Shown piece by piece: positions 9,327 to 20,565 of a DNA stretch of 64,000 nucleotides. Location: assembly GCA_002291465.1 (NCBI GenBank), contig CP021238.1:620001-684000 (forward strand), read 5' to 3'. Source of the DNA: Mycobacterium lepraemurium (GTDB taxonomy: Bacteria; Actinomycetota; Actinomycetes; Mycobacteriales; Mycobacteriaceae). Below the pieces are notes generated by a model, which saw nothing but the letters and a program-made list of their open reading frames with translations, made no database searches and was not told the origin of the DNA. Position numbers and translations under genes: made by a program. The stretch's first letter is position 1; each line of letters begins with the position of its first letter.

Positions 9327-9995
9327 ATGCCCATCCCGAGGCCGACGCTGACCCGGAAGGTTCGCTGGCACATCGCGATTCTCGCGGTGGTGGTGGCGCT
9401 AATCGTCGCGCTGCTGGCCCAGCTGCGTGACGACGCCGCGATGCCCGGCCCGCCGGCCACCGGCCGGGCGGTGGCCGACCGCGAACACCGCGACGCCGAC
9501 ACCCCGGCCGCGCTGGCTGGTCCCCGACAGCGCGCCGACCGGCCACCGTGTCCGGCCGCGGGAATCGGTCCCGGCCCGGTGGCGCTGCGCGGCGTGACGG
9601 CCGAGTGCGCCGCCGACGGTTCGGTGGTCGACGCCGGCCGCGCGGTGGCCGGGCGCCGGGTGGTGCTCAACTTCTGGGCCTATTGGTGCGCGCCGTGTGC
9701 GGCCGAACTGCCCGCGATGGCCGAGTATCAACGACGGGCTGGAGCGGAGGTGACGGTGCTGACGGTGCATCAGGACGAGAACGAGACCGCGGCCCTGCTG
9801 CGGCTGGCCGAGCTCGGCGTTCGGCTGCCGACCCTGCAGGACGGTCGGCGCCGAGTCGCGGCCGCGCTGCGGGTGGTAAATGTGATGTCCGCGACGGTGG
9901 TGCTGCGGCCGGACGGTAGCGTTGCCCAGACGCTGCTGCGTGCTTTCAGCACGGCCGACGAGATCGCGGCCGCGATCGGGAACTACAGGGGATAA
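9327..9995 (+). CDS. Membrane-anchored thioredoxin-like protein (Rv3673c ortholog)
   Basis: 222-aa extracytoplasmic thiol-disulfide protein. One N-terminal membrane helix (IAILAVVVALIVALLA) is followed by a low-complexity linker and a thioredoxin/TlpA fold with the active site NFWAYWCAPC (Cys121 and Cys124). Cys75 and Cys94 may form a structural disulfide. Start ATG at 9327, 24 bp after nth. Probably a periplasmic thiol reductase or cytochrome-maturation-like factor; the partner is unknown. Confidence 0.9.
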   Translation: MPIPRPTLTRKVRWHIAILAVVVALIVALLAQLRDDAAMPGPPATGRAVADREHRDADTPAALAGPRQRADRPPCPAAGIGPGPVALRGVTAECAADGSVVDAGRAVAGRRVVLNFWAYWCAPCAAELPAMAEYQRRAGAEVTVLTVHQDENETAALLRLAELGVRLPTLQDGRRRVAAALRVVNVMSATVVLRPDGSVAQTLLRAFSTADEIAAAIGNYRG

Positions 9996-10024
9996 GCGGA
10001 AAAATTGAACCGACTGGAGGGGCC

Positions 10025-10842
10025 GTGAGTGCTGGGGGTTCGCCCCTGCGGAATGGGGACCCCGCCCCGGCGCGTGGGACCGTTCCGCTGACGCCTGACG
10101 CCTGCCCGTCCTGGCTGCGTCCGCTGGTCGACAACGTCGACGACGTCCCCGACGCGGCCCGGCGCCGGTTGCCCCCGACGTGCTGGCGATGATCACCACC
10201 AAGGTCGCGTCGGCGCTGACGAGCGTGCGCGGCGCCGCGCGGGAAGCCGCGGTGCTGGTGCTGTTCTCCGGCCCGGAATCCGGGCCGCCCGGCGGGGGCC
10301 CGCTCACCGACGCCGACCTGCCGGTCACCGTGCGGGCGTCCACGCTGCGTCACCACGCCGGGCAGGCGGCGTTTCCCGGCGGCGTCGCCGATCCCACCGA
10401 CGACGGCCCGGTGGCCACCGCCCTGCGTGAGGCCCGAGAGGAGACCGGGATCGACGTCAGCCGGCTGCATCCGCTGGCCACGATGGAGAAGATGTTCATC
10501 GCGCCCTCGCAGTTCCACGTCGTGCCCGTGCTGGCGTATTCGCCCGACCCCGGGCCGGTGGCCGTGGTCAACGAGGCCGAGACCGCGCTGGTGGCGCGAG
10601 TTCCGTTGCGCGCCTTCATCAATCCCGCCAACCGGCTGATGATGTACCGCGGCGACTTGGGCCGCCGGTGGGCCGGGCCGGCGTTTTTGCTCAACGAGAT
10701 GCTGGTGTGGGGCTTCACCGGGCAGGTGATCTCCGCGCTGCTCGACGTCGCGGGCTGGGCCCAGCCCTGGGACACCTCCGATCAGCGGGAGTTGGACGCG
10801 GCGATGATGCTGGTCGGCGAGGGGGGTGACGCACTCGAATGA
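10025..10842 (+). pseudogene. Nudix hydrolase / CoA pyrophosphatase, frameshifted (Rv3672c ortholog)
   Basis: The natural start is the GTG at 10025 behind a CTGGAGGG ribosome-binding site. This frame encodes the expected LTPDACPSWLRPLVDNVDDVP leader and then hits TGA at about 10190. From about 10177 the rest continues one frame over: DVLAMITTK, the Nudix box GGVADPTDDGPVATALREAREETG and the C-terminal half, to the stop at 10842. The switch falls on a run of five C's (10172-10176) where six are expected, so it is a one-base deletion (or a homopolymer read error). An ATG at 10189 could express a protein lacking about 55 N-terminal residues but keeping the Nudix box. The downstream marP start overlaps its stop. 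Confidence 0.85.
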
Positions 10843-12044
10843 ACCTGAATTCGATGACCCCGTCGCAGTGGCTGGACGTCGCGGTGCTGGCGGTGGCCTT
10901 CATCGCGGCGATCTCGGGCTGGCGGTCCGGCGCGTTGGGGTCGTTGCTGTCGTTCGTGGGCGTGCTGCTCGGCGCGATCGCCGGGGTGCTGCTGGCGCCC
11001 CACCTCGTCAGCCACATCGCCGCACCGCGCGCGAAGCTGTTTGCGGCACTGTTCTTGATCCTGGCGCTGGTGGTCATCGGCCAGGTTGCCGGCGTGGTGT
11101 TGGGGCGCGCCGTGCGGGGCGCGATCCGCAGCCGGTCCATCCGCACCGTCGACTCGGTGATCGGTGTCGGCGTTCAGCTGGTCGTGGTGTTGACCGCGGC
11201 GTGGCTGCTGGCGACGCCGCTGACCCAGTCCAAGGATCAGCCCGAGCTGGCCGCCGCGGTGCGCGGGTCGCGAGTGTTGGCCAAGGTCAACGAGGTTGCC
11301 CCGCCGTGGCTCAAGACGGTGCCCAAGCGGCTCTCGGCGCTGCTGAACACCTCCGGGCTGCCCGCGGTGCTCGAGCCGTTCAGCCGGACCCCGGTGATCC
11401 CGGTCGCCTCACCCGATCCCGAGTTGGCCAGCAACCCGGTGGTGCAGGCCACCGCGCCCAGCGTCGTCAAGGTGCGCAGCCTGGCGCCCAGCTGCCAAAA
11501 GGTGTTGGAGGGCAGCGGATTCGTGATCGCGTCCGACCGGGTGATGACCAACGCGCACGTGGTGGCCGGTTCCAACAGCGTGCAGATCTACGCCAGCGGC
11601 AACCCGCTGGACGCCACCGTGGTGTCCTACGACCCGTCCGTCGACATCGCGATCCTCGCCGTCCCCAACCTGCCGCCGCCGTTGCCGTTCGCCCAGACCG
11701 AGGCGAAAACCGGGGCCAGCGTGGTGGTGCTGGGTTATCCCGGCGGCGGCAACTTCACCGCGACCCCGGCCCGGATCCGCGAGCTGATCAAGTTGAGCGG
11801 ACCCGACATCTACCGCGACCCGGCGCCGGTCACCCGCGACGTGTACACCATCAGAGCCAGTGTGGAGCAAGGCAATTCGGGTGGACCGCTGATCGACCTG
11901 AACGGCCAGGTGCTCGGCGTGGTGTTCGGCGCGGCCGTCGACGACCCCGACACCGGCTTCGTGTTGACCGCCGACGAGGTGGCCGGTCAGCTCGCCAAGA
12001 TCGGCGAGACCAAGACGGTGGGCACCGGGTCCTGCGTCAGTTGA
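10839..12044 (+). CDS. marP: Periplasmic serine protease MarP, acid resistance (Rv3671c ortholog)
   Basis: 401-aa membrane protease. Four N-terminal transmembrane helices form a CvpA-like domain (about residues 10-130); the rest is a periplasmic chymotrypsin-fold domain. The catalytic triad is visible as His240 (MTNAHVV), Asp269 (SVDIAIL) and Ser347 (QGNSGGP). In M. tuberculosis MarP maintains intrabacterial pH and activates a peptidoglycan hydrolase under acid stress. The ATG overlaps the stop of the broken Nudix gene (ATGA), so translation may once have been coupled to it. Confidence 0.95.
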   Translation: MNLNSMTPSQWLDVAVLAVAFIAAISGWRSGALGSLLSFVGVLLGAIAGVLLAPHLVSHIAAPRAKLFAALFLILALVVIGQVAGVVLGRAVRGAIRSRSIRTVDSVIGVGVQLVVVLTAAWLLATPLTQSKDQPELAAAVRGSRVLAKVNEVAPPWLKTVPKRLSALLNTSGLPAVLEPFSRTPVIPVASPDPELASNPVVQATAPSVVKVRSLAPSCQKVLEGSGFVIASDRVMTNAHVVAGSNSVQIYASGNPLDATVVSYDPSVDIAILAVPNLPPPLPFAQTEAKTGASVVVLGYPGGGNFTATPARIRELIKLSGPDIYRDPAPVTRDVYTIRASVEQGNSGGPLIDLNGQVLGVVFGAAVDDPDTGFVLTADEVAGQLAKIGETKTVGTGSCVS

Positions 12045-13002
12045 CGGCCGGGCCGTGCACGTCCTCGAGGAAGCTCGTCAGGTGCCGGTTGATCTCCTCG
12101 GGTACCTCTTCGTGGCTGAAATGCCCTGCGCCCGCGACGGTTTCGTAGCGGCCCTGCAGCGCGTAACGCCGGGTCCGGTCGACCGGGTCGGCCAGCACGT
12201 AGGGGTCTTCCTCGCCGCGCAGGTGCAGCAGCGGCACGCCGAGCTGCCGGCGCATCGACCGGAGGAACCGCCGCCCCTCGTCGCGCAGCTGGCTGCGCAC
12301 TGCCCAGCGCTGGTACTCCAGGGCGCAGTGCGCTGCCGCCGGGATCTGAATGGCCGTGCGCAGATGGCCGATGGTCTCGGAAAAGTCTTCGGAGGCAAGC
12401 CATTTAGCGCAGCTTCGGCTGCGGACCAGGCGTTCGATCTCCGCCCCGCCGTCGCGGGTCAACAGCCGCTCGGGCCACAGCGGCATCTGGTACTGCAGCA
12501 GTGTCGGCAGCAGCGCCCGGGCCTGGTCGCGGCGCGTCAACGTGGACTGCCGCAGCGCCGCCGGGTGCGGTGAGCTGATCAGCGCGACGGCCGACACCAG
12601 CCGCGCGTGCAGCAGCGCGGTGGCCCAGCAGGCCAGGCCGCCGTCGGCGTGGCCGACCAGCGTCGCCGAGGAGTGCCCGAGCGCGCGGATCAGCCCGGCC
12701 GCGTCGCCGGACAGGGTCCAGCCGTCATAGCCGCGGGGCGGCTTGTCGCTGCCGCCGTAGCCGCGCAGGTCGACCGCGACCACCCGGGCGCCGGTCAGCC
12801 CGCGCAGCTGATGACGCCAGGACCACCAGAACGATCCGAAGCCGTGCAGCAGCATCACCAACGGCTGCGCCGTGGCGGGCAGGCCGCGGGCGTCGCCGAC
12901 GGGCAGGGCCTCGACGACGTGAAAGCGGATGCCGTTGGCGTGCACATCCAGATGGCGCCACGGCCCGTCGATGCGGGTTACCGATGGATCCGGCGGCGCC
13001 AT
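12037..13002 (-). CDS. ephE: Epoxide-hydrolase-like alpha/beta hydrolase EphE
   Basis: 321-aa alpha/beta hydrolase. The oxyanion segment is LLHGFGSFWWSW; the nucleophile elbow is VGHADGG, with Asp in the nucleophile position as in epoxide hydrolases; the late His lies in GAGHFSHEEVP. It resembles M. tuberculosis EphE (Rv3670). Substrate unknown. Its 3' end overlaps marP by 8 bp convergently. The start immediately follows the stop of the holin-like gene upstream, so these two form an operon. Intact. Confidence 0.9.
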   Translation of the reverse strand: MAPPDPSVTRIDGPWRHLDVHANGIRFHVVEALPVGDARGLPATAQPLVMLLHGFGSFWWSWRHQLRGLTGARVVAVDLRGYGGSDKPPRGYDGWTLSGDAAGLIRALGHSSATLVGHADGGLACWATALLHARLVSAVALISSPHPAALRQSTLTRRDQARALLPTLLQYQMPLWPERLLTRDGGAEIERLVRSRSCAKWLASEDFSETIGHLRTAIQIPAAAHCALEYQRWAVRSQLRDEGRRFLRSMRRQLGVPLLHLRGEEDPYVLADPVDRTRRYALQGRYETVAGAGHFSHEEVPEEINRHLTSFLEDVHGPAVN

Positions 13003-13545
13003 CTACCAACCCGACGGGTCCGCGGCGGCGCCGTCGCCGGGCTTGGCGTGCTTGCCGTGGCTCTCGGCGAGCGCCCGGGCGCCGGCGCCGGCCTTGTCGT
13101 GCCCGGGCGTGAGCGCGGTGCGGGTCTCCCTGACCGACTCGATGGTCTGGCGCGGCCCCCGGATCCGGCGCACCTTGAGGAAGCCCAGCAAAGCCAGCAC
13201 TGCCCCGACCACGACCTGAACCCCGAACACGATCAGGAACGCCACCCAGCGCCGCAGCCAGGTGTCGAGCAGCTCAGCGACGAATAAGAAGAAAAAGAAG
13301 GTGGAGTAGAACAGCACCACCAGCGCGGCGATGAAGAAGACGCTGCCGGTGAGCCCCTTCTTGACGTCCCGGGTGATTTCGGCGCGAGCCAGTTCGACCT
13401 CAGCGCGCACCAGGGTGGAAACCTGGGTGGTCGCGTCCTTGATCAGGTCACCGATCGTCGGCTCGGCAGGCTTGGCATGCGGGTCGGTCAACGGGATCGT
13501 GGTCAGGGTGCTGGGCACCCCGTTCTTGCCCTCGACTTTGCTCAC
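13003..13545 (-). CDS. Membrane protein of the putative actinobacterial holin-X / phage-holin superfamily (Rv3669 ortholog)
   Basis: 180 aa from the GTG at 13545 (SKVEGKNG...). An amphipathic helix (IGDLIKDATTQVSTLVRAEV) precedes two strong hydrophobic segments (SVFFIAALVVLFYSTFFFFLF and WVAFLIVFGVQVVVGAVLAL), followed by a charged cytosolic tail. This is the layout of actinobacterial holin-X family proteins, whose role is not established. The frame is open to 14400, but upstream it is antisense to the protease gene and not coding. Its stop abuts the ephE ATG. Confidence 0.85.
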   Translation of the reverse strand: MSKVEGKNGVPSTLTTIPLTDPHAKPAEPTIGDLIKDATTQVSTLVRAEVELARAEITRDVKKGLTGSVFFIAALVVLFYSTFFFFLFVAELLDTWLRRWVAFLIVFGVQVVVGAVLALLGFLKVRRIRGPRQTIESVRETRTALTPGHDKAGAGARALAESHGKHAKPGDGAAADPSGW

Positions 13546-13737
13546 AGACGGCCCTCTTTCGTCGTTGCCCGGCTCGCGTCGTCGCGGTTTATGTTGCCAC
13601 GTGGCGGCCGGACAGAAGAAGCCAGACGATTCCGGCCGATCTCGTGGCACCGGGCTCGGTGCCACGAACAAGACGTCCGGGCCGATTACACTCGGCCAAG
13701 CCGGTCGCGGGATCCGGCCGACCGATAGGAGTGGGTT

Positions 13738-14436
13738 GTGCGGAGGGCACACCGGTGCTGCCTGGTGGCGATGGTTGCCCTGCTTGTGGCGGCGACGGGT
13801 TCGCATCCCCGCGCCGCCGCGGCGGACGTTAGGATCCCGCTGGGCGGTGGGGCCGGCATCGTGGTCAACGGCGACACCATGTGCACGCTGACCACCATCG
13901 GCGGCGACGCCGCCGGCGACTTGATCGGCTTCACCTCGGCGCACTGCGGCGGCCCGGGCGCGCAGGTGGCTGCCGAGGGCGCGGAGAACACGGGCATCCT
14001 GGGCACCATGGTCGCCGGTAACGACAACCTCGACTACGCGGTGATCAAGTTCGATCCGGCCAAGGTGACCCCGGTGGCCAACTTCAACGGGTTCTTGATC
14101 AGCGGCATCGGTCCCGACCCGGCATTCGGCGAGATCGCCTGCAAACAGGGCCGCACCACCGGCAATTCGTGCGGCGTCACCTGGGGCACGGGTCAGACCC
14201 CGGGTACCATCGTGATGCAGGTGTGCGGCCAGCCGGGTGACTCGGGCGCGCCGGTCACCGTCAACAATCAGCTGGTCGGGATGATCCACGGGGCGTTCAG
14301 CGACAACCTGCCGACGTGCGTCATCAAGTACATCCCGCTGCACACCCCGGCGGTGGTGATGTCGTTCAACGCGATCCTGGCCGACATCAACGCCAAGCAC
14401 CGGCCGGGCGCCGGGTTCGCCCCGCTGCCGGGCTGA
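13738..14436 (+). CDS. Secreted trypsin/streptogrisin-like serine protease (Rv3668c ortholog)
   Basis: 232 aa with a typical Sec signal peptide (CCLVAMVALLVAATGSHPRAAA, cleavage near residue 30). The S1 triad is visible: His69 in FTSAHCGG, Asp99 in NLDYAVIKF and Ser169 in GQPGDSGAPV, with paired cysteines nearby. Exported protease of unknown substrate; the M. tuberculosis ortholog has the same length. GTG start, divergent from the holin-like gene across 192 bp. Confidence 0.92.
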   Translation: MRRAHRCCLVAMVALLVAATGSHPRAAAADVRIPLGGGAGIVVNGDTMCTLTTIGGDAAGDLIGFTSAHCGGPGAQVAAEGAENTGILGTMVAGNDNLDYAVIKFDPAKVTPVANFNGFLISGIGPDPAFGEIACKQGRTTGNSCGVTWGTGQTPGTIVMQVCGQPGDSGAPVTVNNQLVGMIHGAFSDNLPTCVIKYIPLHTPAVVMSFNAILADINAKHRPGAGFAPLPG

Positions 14437-14457
14437 GCCGAACCGGCCACTTCTCGG

Positions 14458-16404
<1,947 letters not shown>

Positions 16405-16517
16405 GGGCTTCTCTCCTGGGTCGAGGCGTCAACCGTCAGAGAGCCTAGCCTCACAAGGTGAAAAGCAAAGCCTTCGAATCGACGTCGAAGGCGCCGGCGT
16501 GCCGGATAATCACCGCT

Positions 16518-17059
16518 GTGCCGGGTCACTCGCGGGGCCTTCGACGATCAGTCGCCAGCATTGCCGCGCTGGCAACGAGTTACGCCGCCACCGCGGCGGG
16601 GTGGCTCGCCGCGGCCCTGCCGGCCGACACCACGGACACGCCGACGCCGTGCTGGTCGGATCAGATCGCGGTGACGGCCGCACCGGCGCAGGGCGCGGTC
16701 GGCCACCGCGCGGTGACGCTGGTGTTCACCCTCGCCGGCGGCGCCGAACCGTGCACGCTGCACCGGATACGCCGCGGTGGACTCGGGCGCCGGGGGCGCG
16801 CTCATTCACGCGCAGCCCACCCCGCGCGGATACCTGGGCGGGCTGCCGGCGGGCGTCGATGCGCCGCCCACCGTCATCCTGTCGATCTCGACGCAGGGCC
16901 AGGCGATCGTCGAGGGCGTCGCCGCCGACGCCGACGGGCAGCCGTGCCCCACCTACACCGATCTGCTCGTCAACCCGCCCGACACCACCGCGGTGGTGAT
17001 GGTGCCGGCCACTATCGAGGCCTGCGAGCTGCAGGTGCATCCGGATCACCGCGGTCTGA
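16518..17059 (+). pseudogene. DUF4232-type secreted protein, frameshifted
   Basis: From the GTG at 16518 a signal-peptide-like stretch leads into CWSDQIAVTAAP and GHRAVTLVFTLAGGAEPCTL, the opening pattern of DUF4232 proteins. At about 16757-16764 (CTGCACCGG where CTGACCGG is expected) the frame shifts by one and continues as GYAAVDSGAGGAL, GVAADADGQPCPTYTDL and ATIEACELQVHP. A second shift near 17040 is needed to reach the natural-looking stop at 17057-17059. Exported proteins of this family have no settled function. There is no M. tuberculosis counterpart at this site as far as I recall, so it is a MAC-type accessory gene now decayed. Confidence 0.75.
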
Positions 17060-17143
17060 ACAACGTCCGTCGCCTCTGGTCGGGCAGTCGACCCGCGCGG
17101 GCACTTCACCGCCGCGCCGCTTCACGCCCTAGGGTCGGGTGTC

Positions 17144-18769
17144 ATGCGTGGGATGCGGACCCCGGTGGCCGTGCTGGCCACGGCGGCCGCCGCGCTGCTC
17201 GTGGTCGCCTCGCTGGCCGGTTGCGGCGGCGGGGTGCTCAGCCCGGACCTGGTGGTGGTCAACGGCGGCGAACCACCGAACCCACTCGTTCCCACCGGCA
17301 CCAACGACAGCCAGGGCGGCCGCATCCTGGATCGGCTCTTCGCCGGGCTGATGTCCTACGACGCCGCCGGCAACCCCGCGCCCGAGGTGGCCCAGTCGAT
17401 CGAGAGCGGCGACAACGTCAACTATCGCATCGTCTTGAAACCCGGCTGGAGGTTCACCGACGGCTCGCCGGTGACGGCCCATTCCTTCGTCGACGCCTGG
17501 AACTACGGGGCGCTGAGCACCAATACCCAACTGCAGCAAAGCTTTTTAAGCCCGATCGATGGGTACGACGCGCTGGCCGCCGGACAGCCGCAGCAGACCA
17601 CCATGACCGGGCTGCATGTGGTCAACGACCTGGAGTTCACCGTCCGGCTCAAGGCGCCGACCGTGGACTTCAAACTGCGCCTTGGCCACAGCGCGTTTTA
17701 TCCCCTGCCGCAGGCCGCCTTTCGCGACATGGCCGCATTCGGGCGGCACCCGATCGGCAACGGCCCGTACCAGCTCGCCGGCGGCCCTGACGGCCCGGCA
17801 TGGGAGCACAACGTGCGAATCGATCTGCGGCCCAACCCCGATTACCACGGCAACCGCAAGCCCCGCAACAAGGGGCTGAGGTTCGAGTTCTACGCCAACC
17901 TGGACACCGCCTACGCCGATCTGCTCTCCGGCAACCTCGATGTGCTGGACACCATCCCGCCCAGCGCCCTGCCGGTCTACCGGCGCGACCTGGGGGACAG
18001 GGTCACCACTGGGCCGGCCGCGATCAACCAGAGCCTCGACACCCCGCTGCGGCTGCCGCACTTCGGCGGCGAGGAGGGCCGGCTGCGCCGCCTGGCGCTG
18101 TCGGCGGCCATCAACCGGGTGCAGATCTGTCGGCAGATCTTCGCCGACACCCGCAGTCCGGCACGGGATTTCACCGCCCGGTCGCTGCCCGGCTTCAACC
18201 CGAACATCGCCGGAAGCGACGCATTGGACTTCGACCCCGACCGGGCCCGCCGGCTCTGGGCGCAGGCCGACGCGATCTCGGCGTGGAGCGGCAGCTACCC
18301 GATCGCCTACAACGCCGATGCGGGACACCAGGATTGGGTGGACGCCGTCGCCAACGGCATCAAGAACGTGCTGGGCATCGATGCGCTCGGCGCGCCGCAG
18401 CCCACCTTCGCGGGTTTTCGCACCCAGATCACCAACCGCAGCATCGGCTCCGCGTTCCGCTCCGGTTGGCAGGGCGACTACCCGTCCATGATAGAATTTT
18501 TGACCCCGCTGTTCGCCACCGGCGCCGGGTCCAACGACGTCGGCTATTCCAGCCCGCGGTTCGACGCCGCGCTGGCAACCGCGGAGGCCGCGCCCGACCT
18601 GCCGCAGGCAGCCGCGCTGGCCAACGACGCGCAGCGAATTCTCTTCCACGACATGCCCGTTATTCCGCTGTGGAACAGCATCAGTGTGGTCGGATGGTCG
18701 GTGGAGGTCAGCCACGTGACGGTCACCTGGAACGGGCTGCCCGACTACGAGAACATCGTCAAGGCTTGA
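17144..18769 (+). CDS. dppA: Peptide/heme ABC transporter substrate-binding lipoprotein DppA
   Basis: 541-aa family 5 extracellular solute-binding protein. The signal peptide ends in lipobox LAGC with Cys27 as lipidation site. Family segments include PGWRFTDGSPVTAHSFVDAWN and HPIGNGPYQL. In M. tuberculosis DppA (Rv3666c) binds peptides and is needed with DppBCD for heme use. It is the first gene of the dppABCD operon; dppB starts 2 bp after its stop. No lesion seen. Confidence 0.95.
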   Translation: MRGMRTPVAVLATAAAALLVVASLAGCGGGVLSPDLVVVNGGEPPNPLVPTGTNDSQGGRILDRLFAGLMSYDAAGNPAPEVAQSIESGDNVNYRIVLKPGWRFTDGSPVTAHSFVDAWNYGALSTNTQLQQSFLSPIDGYDALAAGQPQQTTMTGLHVVNDLEFTVRLKAPTVDFKLRLGHSAFYPLPQAAFRDMAAFGRHPIGNGPYQLAGGPDGPAWEHNVRIDLRPNPDYHGNRKPRNKGLRFEFYANLDTAYADLLSGNLDVLDTIPPSALPVYRRDLGDRVTTGPAAINQSLDTPLRLPHFGGEEGRLRRLALSAAINRVQICRQIFADTRSPARDFTARSLPGFNPNIAGSDALDFDPDRARRLWAQADAISAWSGSYPIAYNADAGHQDWVDAVANGIKNVLGIDALGAPQPTFAGFRTQITNRSIGSAFRSGWQGDYPSMIEFLTPLFATGAGSNDVGYSSPRFDAALATAEAAPDLPQAAALANDAQRILFHDMPVIPLWNSISVVGWSVEVSHVTVTWNGLPDYENIVKA

Positions 18770-18770
18770 C

Positions 18771-19697
18771 ATGGGTTGGTACATCGCACGCCGGATCGCC
18801 CTCATGGTGCCCGTATTTCTGGGCGCCACCCTGCTGATCTACGCCATGGTCTTCCTGTTGCCCGGCGACCCGGTGGCCGCCATCGCCGGGGACCGCCCGT
18901 TGACCCCCGCGGTGGCCGCGGCGCTGCGGGCCCGCTGCCACCTCGACGATCCGTTCCTGGTGCAGTACCTGCGCTACCTCGGCGGGGTGCTGCGCGGCGA
19001 CCTGGGCCGGGCCTATTCCGGGCTGCCCGTCAGTAGTGTTCTGGCACATGCCTTTCCGGTCACCCTGCGGCTGTCGTTGATCGCGCTGGCCGTCGAGGCG
19101 GTGCTGGGTATCGGGTTCGGCGTCATCGCGGGGCTGCGCCAGGGCGGTCTGTTCGATTCCGCGGTGCTGATCACCGGCCTGGTCATCATCGCGATACCCA
19201 TCTTCGTGCTGGGGTTCTTGGCGCAGTTCGTCTTCGGGGTACGGTTGGGCATCGCGCCGGTGACGGTGGGCAACGCCGCCACCTTCACGCGGTTGCTGTT
19301 GCCCGGAATCGTGCTGGGCTCGGTGTCTTTCGCCTACGTGGTGCGGTTGACCCGGTCGGCGGTGGCGGCCAATGCGCACGCCGATTACGTGCGCACCGCC
19401 ACCGCCAAGGGATTGTCACGACCGCGGGTGGTGACGGTGCACATCCTGCGCAATTCGCTGATCCCGGTGGTGACGTTCTTGGGGGCGGATCTGGGCGCGC
19501 TGATGGGCGGGGCAATCGTCACCGAAGGCATCTTCAACATCCACGGCGTGGGTGGGGTGCTCTACCAGGCCGTCACCCGACAGGAGGCCCCCACCGTGGT
19601 GTCCATCGTGACGGTACTGGTGCTGATCTACCTGATCACCAACCTCGTGGTGGACCTGCTGTATGCCGTGCTGGACCCCCGGATCCGTTATGGCTGA
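18771..19697 (+). CDS. dppB: Peptide ABC transporter permease DppB
   Basis: 308-aa inner-membrane permease with about six transmembrane helices. It begins GWYIARRIALMVPVFLG, the usual DppB/OppB N-terminus, and has the cytoplasmic coupling loop around RTATAKGLSRPRVV (EAA-type motif), which contacts the ATPase. Forms the translocation channel with DppC. The 3' end overlaps the dppC start by 8 bp. Confidence 0.95.
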   Translation: MGWYIARRIALMVPVFLGATLLIYAMVFLLPGDPVAAIAGDRPLTPAVAAALRARCHLDDPFLVQYLRYLGGVLRGDLGRAYSGLPVSSVLAHAFPVTLRLSLIALAVEAVLGIGFGVIAGLRQGGLFDSAVLITGLVIIAIPIFVLGFLAQFVFGVRLGIAPVTVGNAATFTRLLLPGIVLGSVSFAYVVRLTRSAVAANAHADYVRTATAKGLSRPRVVTVHILRNSLIPVVTFLGADLGALMGGAIVTEGIFNIHGVGGVLYQAVTRQEAPTVVSIVTVLVLIYLITNLVVDLLYAVLDPRIRYG

Positions 19698-20565
19698 ACG
19701 GATCAGGGGGCGGGGCGGATTCTGGCGCGAGACGTGGCGCCGACTGCGGCGACGCCCGAAGTTCATCGGCGCGGGCCTGCTGATCCTGGTGATCCTTGCC
19801 GTGGCGCTGTTCCCCGCGCTGTTCACCGCCGCCGACCCCACCTACGCCGATCCCGTCCAGAGCCTATTGCCGCCGTCGCGCACGCACTGGTTCGGCACCG
19901 ACCTGCAGGGCCACGACGTGTACGCCCGCACCGTCTACGGGGCGCGCGCCTCGGTCACCGTCGGACTGGGCGCCGCGGCGATCGTCTTCGTGGTCGGCGG
20001 CGCACTGGGCGCGCTGGCCGGCTTCTACGGCGGCTGGATCGACGCGGTGATCTCCCGGGTCACCGACGTGTTCTTCGGGCTGCCGCTGCTGCTGGCCGCC
20101 ATCGTGCTGATGCAGGTGCTGCACCACCGCACGGTGTGGACGGTGATCGCAATCCTGGCGTTGTTCGGCTGGCCCCAGGTGGCCCGGATCGCGCGCGGGG
20201 CGGTCCTGGCGGTACGCGCCAGCGACTACGTCCTCGCGGCTAAAGCGTTGGGGATGAGCAGGTTTCAGATCCTGCTCCGGTGCGCGCTGCCGAACGCGCT
20301 GGGGCCGGTGATCGCGGTGGCCACCATCGCGCTGGGTCTTTTCATCGTCACCGAGGCGACGTTGTCCTACCTCGGCGTGGGGCTGCCGCCGTCGGTGGTG
20401 TCGTGGGGCGGCGACATCAACCTCGCCCAGACGCGGCTGCGGGCCGGTTCGCCGATCCTGTTCTATCCGGCCGGCGCGTTGGCGGCGACCGTGTTGGCCT
20501 TCATGATGATGGGCGACGCGCTGCGCGACGCCCTCGACCCGGCGTCGCGGGCGTGGCGGGCATGA
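19690..20565 (+). CDS. dppC: Peptide ABC transporter permease DppC
   Basis: 291 aa from the ATG at 19690 (MAERIRGRGG), preferred over an in-frame ATG at 19663 because that would overlap dppB more deeply. OppC/DppC-type N-terminal helix (FIGAGLLILVILAVALFPALF), periplasmic HWFGTDLQGHDV motif typical of the family, and the coupling loop AAKALGMSRFQIL. Its TGA overlaps the dppD ATG (ATGA), indicating coupled translation. Confidence 0.94.
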   Translation: MAERIRGRGGFWRETWRRLRRRPKFIGAGLLILVILAVALFPALFTAADPTYADPVQSLLPPSRTHWFGTDLQGHDVYARTVYGARASVTVGLGAAAIVFVVGGALGALAGFYGGWIDAVISRVTDVFFGLPLLLAAIVLMQVLHHRTVWTVIAILALFGWPQVARIARGAVLAVRASDYVLAAKALGMSRFQILLRCALPNALGPVIAVATIALGLFIVTEATLSYLGVGLPPSVVSWGGDINLAQTRLRAGSPILFYPAGALAATVLAFMMMGDALRDALDPASRAWRA

